Positions 42,638-51,292 of a stretch of DNA of 64,000 nucleotides are shown piece after piece; position 1 is the stretch's first letter; the number at the start of each line of letters is the position of its first letter. The translations under genes were made by a program, and so were the position numbers. The DNA comes from JAENVT01 sp963720775 (GTDB taxonomy: Bacteria; Actinomycetota; Acidimicrobiia; Acidimicrobiales; Ilumatobacteraceae). Under the pieces are notes generated by a model that saw only the letters and a list, made by a program, of their open reading frames with translations, did not search any database and had not been told where the DNA came from. The stretch lies in NCBI GenBank assembly GCA_963720775.1, contig CAVRGR010000002.1:310001-374000 (forward strand). The letters run 5' to 3'.

Positions 42638-43270
42638 ATGGCTTACACTGCCGAGATGGCGGACAACGCGGTCGAACAGATCTCGACCCGCGATCTGATC
42701 GTCAGTGAGGCGCTGCACTGCTTTGCCGAGGCCGGGTACGACGGGACGTCGCTCAACGACATCGCCGCCTCCGTCGGCATTCGCCGTCCGAGCCTGCTCC
42801 ACCACTTTCCGTCCAAAGAGGCCCTCTACCACGAGGTCTTCGAGCGCCTGTTGAGCGACTGGTTCGAGCGACTGGCCGAAGCGGTCGACGTGCCCGAGCT
42901 CGGTTGGGCGAAGGTGCAACTCGTCATCGGAGCCGGTTTCGACTTCTTCGCCGACAACCACGAGTACGTCCGGCTGATGCGTCGCGAGGCCCTTGATGGC
43001 GGTGCCCACCTGGGCATCGATCTCGCTGCCGTGCTGCGGCCGATGTGGGACCGAAGTGTCGACTACTTCCGCAAAGAGATGGCTGACGGCGTGTTCCGTG
43101 AGCACGATCCGGAACAACTCCTGCTCACCGGTTACGGGGCACTGCTCAGCTACTTCTCCGACGCACCGTTCCTCGGCGGGTTGCTCGACCAGGATCCCCT
43201 GGCCCCCGACGCGCTCGTTCGCCGCCGTGACCACATCACGTCGTTCTTCCGCACTGCACTGGTGCCCTAG
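42638..43270 (+). CDS. TetR/AcrR family transcriptional regulator
   Basis: 210-residue regulator. The N-terminal helix-turn-helix is LIVSEALHCFAEAGYDGTSLNDIAASVGIRRPSLLHHFPSKEALY in segments, and the C-terminal ligand domain is helical. AAGGAG lies 6 bases before ATG 42638, fixing the start. It is divergent from the desaturase across a 51-base gap carrying a palindromic operator, so autoregulation and desaturase control by an acyl-CoA-like ligand are likely. An acyl-CoA synthetase gene follows. Confidence 0.9.
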   Translation: MAYTAEMADNAVEQISTRDLIVSEALHCFAEAGYDGTSLNDIAASVGIRRPSLLHHFPSKEALYHEVFERLLSDWFERLAEAVDVPELGWAKVQLVIGAGFDFFADNHEYVRLMRREALDGGAHLGIDLAAVLRPMWDRSVDYFRKEMADGVFREHDPEQLLLTGYGALLSYFSDAPFLGGLLDQDPLAPDALVRRRDHITSFFRTALVP

Positions 43271-43305
43271 GCCCCAGAAACCGGCGCCGGCGCGGGCCTC
43301 TCGCC

Positions 43306-43311
43306 TAGCGT
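43306..43311 (+). promoter_or_regulatory. -10 element, leaderless promoter of the acyl-CoA synthetase
   Basis: TAGCGT lies 7 bases before GTG 43319. A GTG at 43310 overlaps the hexamer and is rejected as the start. Confidence 0.55.
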
Positions 43312-43318
43312 GACGCAG

Positions 43319-45472
43319 GTGAGCGGATCGGGCACCCTTTCGGAGGCGGCTTCCAAATCGCTGCTGCGCCAACACGGAGTTCCGATCGCCGACGAGCGCG
43401 AGGTGGCCGATGCTGCCGCTGCAGTCCACGCCGCGGCCGAGCTCGGCTACCCGGTTGCAGTCAAGCTGTGCGGTCGCGGGATAGCGCACAAGACCGAGCG
43501 AGGCCTGGTGAGGCTGCGGTTGGGCGACGCCGCATCCGTGGCCGCCGCCGCGGCCGACCTGATCGGCAACGCGACAGCCGCCGATGGCGACGTCTCGCTG
43601 CTCGTCGCACCGATGATCGCGGGCAACCGCGAGCTCATCGCCGGGATCGTTCGCGACCCGCAGTTCGGGCCCACCGTCATGCTCGGCGTCGGCGGCATCA
43701 TTGCCGAGGCGATCGCCGATGTGCAGTTCCGAACCGTGCCGATCAGCGAGGTCGACGCTGCCGACATGATCGACGGCCTCGCCACACGGAAGCTCTTGGG
43801 GCCGTTTCGGGGGGACGCCGCCGTTGATCGTCGGATGCTCACCTCGGTGCTCCTCGGGCTGTCCGATCTTGCCGCCGCCCGTCCCGACGTGGTTGCCGTC
43901 GATGTCAACCCGCTGATCATCACGGCGAACGGCGCTCCGGTCGCCGTCGATGCGCTCGTGGAGCTCGGTGAGCCGATCACGGCACCGCCGTGCCGCGGCC
44001 GACCGACGGACACCCGGTTCCGAGCGCTGTTCGACCCCAAGGGGGTGCTCGTCGCGGGGGCCAGCACCCATCCGGGCAAGTTCGGCTTCGTCAGCCTTCA
44101 CAACATCCTCGCCGGCGGCTATCGCGGCGCGGTCTACGGCACCAACCTGGAAGGAGAAGAGGTACTCGGCATCCGCACGGTGTCCGACGTCGGTCAGCTC
44201 CCTGACGAAGCCATCGATCTGGTGTTCGTCTGCACGCCGGCGGCCGCGAACGTGGGGCTGTTGCGAGCATCCGCGGCCAAAGGCATCACGGCGGCGTTCG
44301 TGACCAGCGCCGGCTACGGGGAAGCCGGCGACGCCGGCCGCGCTGCCGAGGCTGAACTGGTTGCGGTGGCCGACGAGCTGGGAATGTTGCTTGCCGGGCC
44401 CAACGGGCAAGGCCTGGTCAGCACTCCGGCGAACCTGTGTGCCCAGATCGTGGCCCCTTATCCGCCGCGCGGCCGAATTGCTGTGGCGAGCCAGAGCGGC
44501 AACTTCGTCAGCAGCTTCATGAACTACGCCCGCCAGACCGGCGTCGGCATCAGCCGAGCAGTGTCGGCGGGTAACGCCGCCGCGGTGACACCGGCTGACT
44601 ACCTCCACTGGTACGCCGACGACGAACAGACGGCGGTGTCATTGGCGTATGTCGAGGGCATCGTCGACGGACGCGACCTGCTCGAGACGTTTGCCTCGGT
44701 GGCCCGTCGCAAGCCACTGGTGGTGGTCAAAGGCGGGGCGACAGAGGGCGGCGCCAAGGCGGCCGCGAGCCATACGGGTGCCCTGGCGACCGACGACAAG
44801 GTCTTCAACGGTGTCTGCCGTCAGACCGGCGTCACCAGGGCGGCCACGGTCGAAGAGGCCTTCGAGGCGGCCGCCAGCTTTGCCACCCAGCCGTTGCCGC
44901 GGGGTCCGAACGTCGTGGTGCTGACGACTGCCGGAGGATGGGGTGTCGTCACCTCCGATGCGATCGGTCGAGCCGAGGGTCTCACCTTGTTGCCCCTTCC
45001 TGCCGACCTGATGGCGGAGATCGACGGCAAGTTGCCGTCGCGATGGAGCCGGAACAACCCGGTCGACTGCGCCGGAGGCGAAACGCGTGACACGATTCCG
45101 GAAGTGCTGGAGATGATCACTGCTCACCCGGACGTGCACTCGGTGATCTATCTCGGCCTCGGCATCCAGAGCAACCAGGCGCGGCTGATGCGCGAGGGAG
45201 GGTTCCACCCGGCACACGGTCTCGACAGGATCGTCATCTACCACGAACGGCAGGACCAACGGTTTGCCGAAGCTGTCGACGAACTGTCGCGTCGTTACGA
45301 CAAGCCCATCCTCGCTGCCACGGAACTGGCGATCGCCGATCCGGGCAACCCCGGTCCGGCCGCGCTGCGCGCTGCCGGGCGGCTGTGCTACGCGAGCGGC
45401 AATCGAGCAGTCACAGCGCTCGAGCACCTGTACCGCTACGCCGAGTTTCGCCGGCGCAGAGGTATCGACTGA
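43319..45472 (+). CDS. Acyl-CoA synthetase (ADP/NDP-forming), acetate-CoA ligase family
   Basis: 717-residue fused enzyme. An N-terminal ATP-grasp domain (LGYPVAVKLCGRGIAHKTERG, about residues 1-215) is followed by a CoA-binding Rossmann domain (DPKGVLVAGASTHPGKFG) and succinyl-CoA-ligase-like domains; the phosphorylated His is in ASHTGALATD. Members of the family convert acyl-CoA plus ADP to acid plus ATP, or the reverse, with acetate, propionate or aryl acids; substrate unknown. Start GTG 43319 follows the -10 element. dacB overlaps its stop by one base. Confidence 0.88.
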   Translation: MSGSGTLSEAASKSLLRQHGVPIADEREVADAAAAVHAAAELGYPVAVKLCGRGIAHKTERGLVRLRLGDAASVAAAAADLIGNATAADGDVSLLVAPMIAGNRELIAGIVRDPQFGPTVMLGVGGIIAEAIADVQFRTVPISEVDAADMIDGLATRKLLGPFRGDAAVDRRMLTSVLLGLSDLAAARPDVVAVDVNPLIITANGAPVAVDALVELGEPITAPPCRGRPTDTRFRALFDPKGVLVAGASTHPGKFGFVSLHNILAGGYRGAVYGTNLEGEEVLGIRTVSDVGQLPDEAIDLVFVCTPAAANVGLLRASAAKGITAAFVTSAGYGEAGDAGRAAEAELVAVADELGMLLAGPNGQGLVSTPANLCAQIVAPYPPRGRIAVASQSGNFVSSFMNYARQTGVGISRAVSAGNAAAVTPADYLHWYADDEQTAVSLAYVEGIVDGRDLLETFASVARRKPLVVVKGGATEGGAKAAASHTGALATDDKVFNGVCRQTGVTRAATVEEAFEAAASFATQPLPRGPNVVVLTTAGGWGVVTSDAIGRAEGLTLLPLPADLMAEIDGKLPSRWSRNNPVDCAGGETRDTIPEVLEMITAHPDVHSVIYLGLGIQSNQARLMREGGFHPAHGLDRIVIYHERQDQRFAEAVDELSRRYDKPILAATELAIADPGNPGPAALRAAGRLCYASGNRAVTALEHLYRYAEFRRRRGID

Positions 45473-46902
45473 TGGCCGCTCGTCGGGTCAACCCGATTGC
45501 CGTTCTCGTGGTGCTGGCGGCCGTTCCCGCGTTGGGTCTGGGCGCGCTGTGGAGGTTCGCCGACGCCCGTAGACCCCCGCCGGTGGTGCAGCCCGTCGCG
45601 CCCGATCCGGCGACGCTGCCCGGGCCGATGACCACACCTTTGCTCTCCGTGCGCCGCGCTCCCGAGGTGTTGTCGCGCGAGGTCAACGTCTCGGCACTGC
45701 AGACCGCCCTGCAGCCCCTGCTCGCGTCGATCGACGACAACCGCTGCTTCGCGTTGGCCATCGACGGACAGCAGGTGGCCGCCAAGAACGACACCTTGCC
45801 GTTGTCGCCGGCCAGCAACTTGAAGATCCTCACGGCGGCGGTAGCTCTCGACGTGCTGGGGCCGGGGTTCACCTACACGACCAAAGTGGTCGGCACGGTC
45901 GGCGCCGACGGTGTGGTCGACGGCGACCTGTACCTCATCGGGGGAGGCGACCCGGTGCTGGCCAGCGAGTGGTGGAACGGGCTGTCGAAGTACCCGCCCT
46001 TCAACGAGACCTCCTTCGAGTCGCTGGCCGACGCGATTCAACAGCATGGGGTCACCAAGATCACCGGCAAGTTGATCGGCGACGGGTCGCGCTACGACGA
46101 CGAGTTCTTTGCTCCGACGTGGGCAAACGCCGATCACATCAGCGAGGCCGGGCCGATCGATGCGCTGTTGGCCAACGACTCGTGGCAGACACCGACCGAC
46201 TCGGCGAAGGATCCGGCGCTCGGCGCCGCATCGGTGCTGCGCGACATGTTGGTCGCTCGGGGCATCCCGGTCGGCGACGTGGCCAGCGGCACAGCCTCCG
46301 GTGGGGCGACGGTTGCCGAGATCCAGTCACAGCCGCTTCCGGCGATCCTCGCCGAGATGCTGACCACGAGCGACAACAACACGTCGGAGATGATGCTGAA
46401 AGAGATCGGGTACCAAGCCAAGGGGCAGGGCACGCGCCTCGCCGGTCTGCAGGTGGTGATGGAGAAGCTCGCCGCCTGGGGCGTGCCGACCGCGGGAGTT
46501 CAACTCGTCGACGGATCCGGGTTGTCCGATGCCAATCGATTGACGTGCGCGGCAATCCTCGGCGTCCTCGAGCACGGCTCGGCCACCGATGCGGTCGGTC
46601 AGGGCATGCCTGTCGCCGGGGCGGCCGGAGGCACGCTCGCCGACGTCTTCACCGACACCCCGCTCGCCGGCAAGCTGCACGGCAAGACGGGTTCGCTCAA
46701 CCCCAATTGCAATCCCGGCCAGCTCGGGGCCAAGTCGCTCGGCGGCTACGTCCCTGAAGCCGGAGGAGGGGCGATCGAGTTCGTCCTGCTCCAGAACGGC
46801 GACTGCATCGCCAAGAACTATCGACCGCTCTGGGATCAGCTCGCTGCTGCGCTGGGCCCGTACCCGACTGGGCCCACTGCCGAAACGCTCGCACCGCGAT
46901 GA
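45472..46902 (+). CDS. dacB: D-alanyl-D-alanine carboxypeptidase/endopeptidase, PBP4 (DacB, S13 family)
   Basis: 476-residue exported peptidoglycan hydrolase. An N-terminal hydrophobic segment (PIAVLVVLAAVPALGLGAL) serves as signal anchor. The penicillin-binding triads are SPASNLK (SxxK nucleophile), SDN in TTSDNNTSEMM, and KTG in LHGKTGSLN. It trims or cleaves muropeptide side chains outside the membrane. ATG 45472 uses the last base of the preceding stop (TGATG), so translation is coupled to an otherwise unrelated gene. Confidence 0.92.
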   Translation: MAARRVNPIAVLVVLAAVPALGLGALWRFADARRPPPVVQPVAPDPATLPGPMTTPLLSVRRAPEVLSREVNVSALQTALQPLLASIDDNRCFALAIDGQQVAAKNDTLPLSPASNLKILTAAVALDVLGPGFTYTTKVVGTVGADGVVDGDLYLIGGGDPVLASEWWNGLSKYPPFNETSFESLADAIQQHGVTKITGKLIGDGSRYDDEFFAPTWANADHISEAGPIDALLANDSWQTPTDSAKDPALGAASVLRDMLVARGIPVGDVASGTASGGATVAEIQSQPLPAILAEMLTTSDNNTSEMMLKEIGYQAKGQGTRLAGLQVVMEKLAAWGVPTAGVQLVDGSGLSDANRLTCAAILGVLEHGSATDAVGQGMPVAGAAGGTLADVFTDTPLAGKLHGKTGSLNPNCNPGQLGAKSLGGYVPEAGGGAIEFVLLQNGDCIAKNYRPLWDQLAAALGPYPTGPTAETLAPR

Positions 46903-46909
46903 CCCGCTG

Positions 46910-47521
46910 ATGGCGGTCATGCCCATGTTCCCGCTCGGCACCGTGCTACTGCCCGGCGGTGTGCTCCCATTGCACGTGTTCGAGCCGAGGTACCAGCAAC
47001 TGGTCCGTGATTGCCTCGACGCGCCCGCGCACGAGTTCGGCGTGGTGCTGATCGATCGAGGCAGCGAGGTGGGAGGTGGCGATTCTCGTCTTGCGGTCGG
47101 AGTGGTGGCCAGGATGGCGCAGGTCGCGACGATCGAGGATGACCGTTTCGCGGTCGTTGCCGTGGGGACCCATCGCTTCAGGGTCGTCCACTGGCTGGTC
47201 GACGACCCCTACCCGTGCGCCGAGATCGAAGACTGGCCTGACGAGTTCGGCGAGCCGTCGGCGGAACGTGTCGAGGAGACCGTCGTACGCGTGAAACGAT
47301 GCATCGGGCTCGCGGTGGAGATGGGTGATCGCTCCGGTGTGCCGGAGCTCGAGCTCTCCGGTGACCCGACGGTCGACACGTTCTTGCTGGCGGCGGTCAG
47401 CCCTTTCGGCCCCGCCGATCAGTACGCCGTGCTGTGCGCTCCGGATCCGGCAACCCGTCTGGATCTGATCGCGCGGCTGCTCGACGAGGTCGAAGCGGGG
47501 CTTCGGTTCCGTTTGGGCTGA
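46910..47521 (+). CDS. LON peptidase substrate-binding (N-terminal) domain protein
   Basis: 203-residue stand-alone Lon N-domain: MFPLGTVLLPGGVLPLHVFEPRYQQLVRDC, VGVVARMAQVATIEDDRFAVVAVGTHRFRV and a helical C-terminus. There is no ATPase or protease domain. The role of these free-standing domains is not known; substrate or adaptor binding is inferred. ATG 46910 follows the dacB stop by 7 bases. Confidence 0.87.
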   Translation: MAVMPMFPLGTVLLPGGVLPLHVFEPRYQQLVRDCLDAPAHEFGVVLIDRGSEVGGGDSRLAVGVVARMAQVATIEDDRFAVVAVGTHRFRVVHWLVDDPYPCAEIEDWPDEFGEPSAERVEETVVRVKRCIGLAVEMGDRSGVPELELSGDPTVDTFLLAAVSPFGPADQYAVLCAPDPATRLDLIARLLDEVEAGLRFRLG

Positions 47522-47551
47522 AGCCCGACCATGCCTCCGCGTGCTACACAT

Positions 47552-47902
47552 ATGGCCGTGCCCGACAAGGACAAGCCCGCTTCGAAAGGCGACCCAGGAG
47601 ACATCGGTCAGGTCGTCGACCTCGTCAAGGACTACGTACGGCAAGAGACGCTGGGCCCCATCAAGGGCGCCGGCCGATGGTTGGGCAGGGGTGTGGCGGG
47701 TGCACTTCTGATCGGAACCGGCTGTGTGTTCCTGGTGCTCGGTGCGCTGCGCATGATCCAGAACGAGTACGGACGTACCTTCCGCGGCCCTTGGATGGCC
47801 CTGCTGCCCTATCTGTTCGCGTTTGTGATCAGCCTGGCCGTCATGGCGATTGCCGCGTGGCGCATCACCAAGAAAAAGACCTTGCAGAAAGAGAGCCGAT
47901 GA
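47552..47902 (+). CDS. Small two-helix membrane protein, putative holin-X/phage-holin-superfamily-like
   Basis: 116-residue protein with a charged N-terminus (IGQVVDLVKDYVRQETLGPIKG) and two transmembrane helices (AGALLIGTGCVFLVLGALR and LLPYLFAFVISLAVMAIAAW). This resembles actinobacterial holin-superfamily or DUF1469-type proteins. Function unknown. ATG 47552 has no ribosome site; TACACA upstream leaves GTG 47558 as a possible leaderless start. The next gene overlaps its stop. Confidence 0.7.
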   Translation: MAVPDKDKPASKGDPGDIGQVVDLVKDYVRQETLGPIKGAGRWLGRGVAGALLIGTGCVFLVLGALRMIQNEYGRTFRGPWMALLPYLFAFVISLAVMAIAAWRITKKKTLQKESR

Positions 47903-48108
47903 TGTCGCAACAACGCATCACCCGCGACGACCTCGAAACGCGATTTCGTCAACTTCAAGACAGTGTCCAAGGCAGGGTCGAGGACAAGAAGCAAACGTTG
48001 ATGACAGCGGGCATCGTCGCCGGTGTCGTCCTGCTGCTGGTCGTCTTCCTGCTCGGAAGCCGCCGCGGCAAGAAGAAGACAACCCTGGTCGAGATCCGTC
48101 GGGTCTGA
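47899..48108 (+). CDS. Small single-helix membrane protein
   Basis: 69-residue protein: a polar helical N-terminal half (RDDLETRFRQLQDSVQGRVEDKK), one transmembrane helix (TAGIVAGVVLLLVVFLLG) and a basic tail RRGKKK. The ATG overlaps the upstream stop (ATGATG; 47902 is an equal alternative). I recognise no family. It is likely part of a three-gene envelope module with its neighbours. Confidence 0.68.
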   Translation: MMSQQRITRDDLETRFRQLQDSVQGRVEDKKQTLMTAGIVAGVVLLLVVFLLGSRRGKKKTTLVEIRRV

Positions 48109-48111
48109 GCC

Positions 48112-48369
48112 GTGGCCCGCCGTCCCAGAGCGCTCTCACCCTTCGCGCTGATGCGTCGCAACGCGCTGTACAAGGGCGTACTGGGTGGAAGCCGGGGCTG
48201 GATGACGGTAGGTGCCTTCGTCTGGGGAGGCCGACTCGCGAGGAAGGCGTTCGGCAAGAACGAGCAGGTGGTTGCCACCGAGGTGCTCAAGCCCGGTCAG
48301 GCGTTGCGTCTCGAGGTCATCGCGCCACCGACTCGCGATGAGCGCCGGGCTGCCCGACGCGGCCGCTAG
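48112..48369 (+). CDS. Small basic protein of unknown function
   Basis: 85-residue, strongly basic protein with a mildly hydrophobic centre (GVLGGSRGWMTVGAFVWGGRLARKAFGK) and a C-terminal beta-like block EVLKPGQALRLEVI. GTG 48112 lies 3 bases after the preceding stop. No family recognised; the overlap pattern shows it belongs to the same operon. Confidence 0.65.
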   Translation: MARRPRALSPFALMRRNALYKGVLGGSRGWMTVGAFVWGGRLARKAFGKNEQVVATEVLKPGQALRLEVIAPPTRDERRAARRGR

Positions 48370-48377
48370 TTGATCCG

Positions 48378-49148
48378 ATGAACAGACCCTTCGCGATCGG
48401 CGACAAAGTGCTCCTGCTCGACCTCAAGCAACGCCGGTACCTCATCACCTTGGCCGACGGCGCCGAGTTCCACAGCCACAACGGGTTCTTCCCGCATGCC
48501 GACCTCGTCGGCCAGTTGGAGGGCGTGGTCGTGAAGAGCACCAAGGGCTCGCCATACACGGCGCTTCGGCCGACGCTCGAGGATTTCGTCGTGGAGATGC
48601 CGCGCGGGGCCCAGGTGATCTACCCGAAGGATCTTGCACCGATCTGCATGCTCGCCGACATCGGCCCTGGTGTGCGAGTGTTGGAGAGCGGGGTCGGCTC
48701 CGGCGCGCTGAGCATGACCATGCTGCGCTGGGGAGCAGAGATCGTCGGCTACGAGTTGCGTGAAGACTTCGCCAACCGTGCCAAGGCCAACGTTCGCAGC
48801 TTCCTCGGCGAAGCCGCGATGGAGCGCTATCACGTCGAGCTGCGCGACTGTTACGCGGGTATCGACGAGCGAGGGATCGATCGGGTGGTGCTCGATCTAC
48901 CCGAGCCGTGGCAGGTGGTGCCTCACGCGATGGAAGCGTTGCGACCGGGAGGCATCCTCATTGCCTATACCCCTTCCATCATGCAGGTGTCGCAACTGCG
49001 AGAAGCACTGGCGTCGAAGGCGTGGAACGGCACACGAAGCCTGGAGGTGCTGCACCGCGGCTGGTACGTCGAGGGGCAGGCTGTGCGGCCCGACCATCGC
49101 ATGGTGGCTCACACCGGATTTCTCACCACGGCGCGCTTCTTGGGCTGA
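48378..49148 (+). CDS. trmI: tRNA (adenine-58-N1)-methyltransferase TrmI
   Basis: 256-residue SAM-dependent methyltransferase. The N-terminal beta domain (LLLDLKQRRYLITLADGAEFHSHNG) is followed by the Rossmann core with IYPKDLAPICMLADIGPGVRVLESGVGSGALS and the catalytic region DRVVLDLPEPWQVVPHAMEALRPGG. It methylates A58 in the T-loop of tRNA. Location next to mpa and the proteasome genes is conserved in actinobacteria. It is convergent with a ferredoxin gene. Confidence 0.95.
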   Translation: MNRPFAIGDKVLLLDLKQRRYLITLADGAEFHSHNGFFPHADLVGQLEGVVVKSTKGSPYTALRPTLEDFVVEMPRGAQVIYPKDLAPICMLADIGPGVRVLESGVGSGALSMTMLRWGAEIVGYELREDFANRAKANVRSFLGEAAMERYHVELRDCYAGIDERGIDRVVLDLPEPWQVVPHAMEALRPGGILIAYTPSIMQVSQLREALASKAWNGTRSLEVLHRGWYVEGQAVRPDHRMVAHTGFLTTARFLG

Positions 49149-49162
49149 ACCCGAAGCTCGGG

Positions 49163-49408
49163 TTACGGCTCGATGAAGATGCACTCGCCGGGGCATTCCT
49201 CGGCGCTCTCGATGACGGCTTCGAGCTTGCTGTCGGGGAAGCTGGCCATGCCCTCGGCACCTTGCGGGTTGCCTTTGGCGGCTGCGTAGATCTTGTCGCC
49301 CTCGCGAACGTAAGCGAGGCCATCGTCGAGCAGGGTGAAGACGTCGGGCGCGATCTCTTCACACAGGCCGTCGCCGGTGCACAGATCCTGGTCGATCCAG
49401 ACCTTCAT
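49163..49408 (-). CDS. Ferredoxin with CxxDxxC motif
   Basis: 81-residue ferredoxin: VWIDQDLCTGDGLCEEIAPDVF carries CxxDxxC, and the last Cys ligand is in ECPGECIFIE. Asp at the second ligand position is known from ferredoxins with interconvertible 4Fe-4S/3Fe-4S clusters. The start at 49408 has GAGGAG 9 bases upstream. It lies between trmI and mpa, divergent from mpa across a 165-base gap. Its redox partner is unknown. Confidence 0.9.
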   Translation of the reverse strand: MKVWIDQDLCTGDGLCEEIAPDVFTLLDDGLAYVREGDKIYAAAKGNPQGAEGMASFPDSKLEAVIESAEECPGECIFIEP

Positions 49409-49561
49409 GCTTGCAGTCTCCTCAGTAGAAGCTTCAGACGGGGTGATCATACAGGGCTGCCACCTGCAATCAGTGGTTGTCGGCCGCAGGTGATGGGTGT
49501 CACCTCTGGTCCCTTCGGCCCATTCGCGACTCAATGCACGCCAGGCGACACCTCGCGCGTG

Positions 49562-49567
49562 TAGGTT
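49562..49567 (+). promoter_or_regulatory. -10 element, leaderless promoter of mpa
   Basis: TAGGTT lies 6 bases before ATG 49574. The rest of the 49409-49573 gap holds the ferredoxin ribosome site; I see no operator. Confidence 0.6.
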
Positions 49568-49573
49568 CCGACC

Positions 49574-51286
49574 ATGGCACAGGATTCTGAGGGCTCCGAC
49601 GCTGTCTTGCAGGCGCAGGTCGTCGTGCTCGAACAAGAGATCGACCAGTTGCGTCGACGCCTCGCCGACGCCCCGAAGCGCCAGCGGGCGCTGGAGGAAC
49701 GCCTTCTCGAGACCAAGGGCCAGCTCGCCCAGGCGGTCTCGCAGAACGAGAAGCTGAGCTACACGTTGCGCGAAGCCCGTGAACACATCTCGTCGTTGCG
49801 TGACGAAGTCGACAAGCTCACACAGCCGCCGTCGGCGTACGGCGTGATCGTCGGCAAGAACGACGACGGCACCGTCGACGTCCTCACCAGCGGGCGCAAG
49901 ATGCGCGTCGGGCTTCATCCCGACATCGATCACGATGAGCTGCCCCGAGGATCCGAGGTGGTGCTCAACGAGAGCTTCAACGTCGTCCAGGCACGTCACC
50001 CCGAGGTCACCGGTGAGGTGGTCGCCATCAAGGAACTGCTCGACGACGGCGTGCGCGCTCTCGTCGTCGGCCGCGCCGATGAAGAGCGAGTCTGCGAGCT
50101 CGCCGATTCGCTGCGCGGCGTGCACCTGCGCAGTGGCGACACCATGCGGCTCGACCCGCGCACCAACATGCTGCTCGAGAAGCTGCCGCGGCCGGAGGTC
50201 GAAGATCTCCTCCTGGAGGAAGTGCCCGACATCTCCTATTCCGACATCGGTGGTCTCGACACGCAGATCGAGCAGATCGCCGATGCCGTCGAGCTGCCAT
50301 TCCTGTACCACGACCTGTTCGCCGAGCACCAGCTCCCGGCGCCGAAGGGCATCCTGCTGTACGGCCCTCCTGGATGCGGCAAGACCCTGATCGCCAAGGC
50401 CGTTGCCAACTCGCTCGCCAAGAAGGTGGCCGACAAGACCGGTGGTGAGAAGGGCCGCAGCTACTTCATCAACATCAAGGGCCCGGAGCTGCTCAACAAG
50501 TACGTCGGCGAGACCGAACGGCAGATTCGCCTGGTGTTCCAGCGGGCGCGCGAGAAGAGCGAGGAAGGCTGGCCGGTCATCGTCTTCTTCGACGAGATGG
50601 ACTCGATGTTCCGTACCCGCGGCTCGGGCATCAGCAGCGACATGGAGTCGACGATCGTTCCTCAGCTGCTCGCCGAGATCGACGGCGTCGAAGGGCTCCG
50701 CAACGTGATCGTGATCGGCGCCACCAACCGTGAAGACCTCATCGACCCGGCCATCTTGCGCCCCGGTCGCCTCGACGTGAAGATCAAGATCGAGCGACCC
50801 AACGCCGACGCAGCCCGGCAGATCTTCGCCCGGTACCTCACCGACGAAATTCCGATCGCGCCCGCCGAGAAGGTCCCCGACATGATCGTCGCCACGGTCG
50901 AGGAGATGTACCGCGACGACGAGGCCAACCAGTTCCTGGAGGTCACCTACCAGAACGGCGACAAGGAGATCCTCTACTACAAGGACTTCTCCTCCGGCGC
51001 CATGATCGAGAACATCGTCCGCCGTGCCAAGAAGCTGGCGATCAAACGAGTCATCGCCGGCGGAGCGCGTGGAGTGTCGACTCAAGACCTGCTCGACTCG
51101 ATCAAGCAGGAGTACAAAGAGCACGAAGACCTGCCCAACACGACGAACCCCGACGACTGGGCAAAGATCAGTGGCAAGAAGGGCGAGCGAATCGTCTTCA
51201 TCCGTACGCTCGTCAAGGGCCCGGCAGAAGCCGCACGCGAGGGTGGTCGCGCCATCGAACGAGTCGCGACGGGCCAATACCTGTAG
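49574..51286 (+). CDS. mpa: Proteasome-associated AAA ATPase Mpa/ARC
   Basis: 570-residue hexameric unfoldase feeding pupylated proteins to the 20S core. Residues 5-75 form a coiled coil that binds Pup; OB domains follow (YGVIVGKNDDGTVDVLT); the AAA module has Walker A GPPGCGKTLIAKAV (about residue 262) and Walker B VIVFFDEMDSMF. The C-terminus ends GQYL, the motif that docks into the proteasome alpha ring. Start ATG follows a -10 element. It heads the proteasome locus. Confidence 0.97.
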   Translation: MAQDSEGSDAVLQAQVVVLEQEIDQLRRRLADAPKRQRALEERLLETKGQLAQAVSQNEKLSYTLREAREHISSLRDEVDKLTQPPSAYGVIVGKNDDGTVDVLTSGRKMRVGLHPDIDHDELPRGSEVVLNESFNVVQARHPEVTGEVVAIKELLDDGVRALVVGRADEERVCELADSLRGVHLRSGDTMRLDPRTNMLLEKLPRPEVEDLLLEEVPDISYSDIGGLDTQIEQIADAVELPFLYHDLFAEHQLPAPKGILLYGPPGCGKTLIAKAVANSLAKKVADKTGGEKGRSYFINIKGPELLNKYVGETERQIRLVFQRAREKSEEGWPVIVFFDEMDSMFRTRGSGISSDMESTIVPQLLAEIDGVEGLRNVIVIGATNREDLIDPAILRPGRLDVKIKIERPNADAARQIFARYLTDEIPIAPAEKVPDMIVATVEEMYRDDEANQFLEVTYQNGDKEILYYKDFSSGAMIENIVRRAKKLAIKRVIAGGARGVSTQDLLDSIKQEYKEHEDLPNTTNPDDWAKISGKKGERIVFIRTLVKGPAEAAREGGRAIERVATGQYL

Positions 51287-51292
51287 GTCGTC

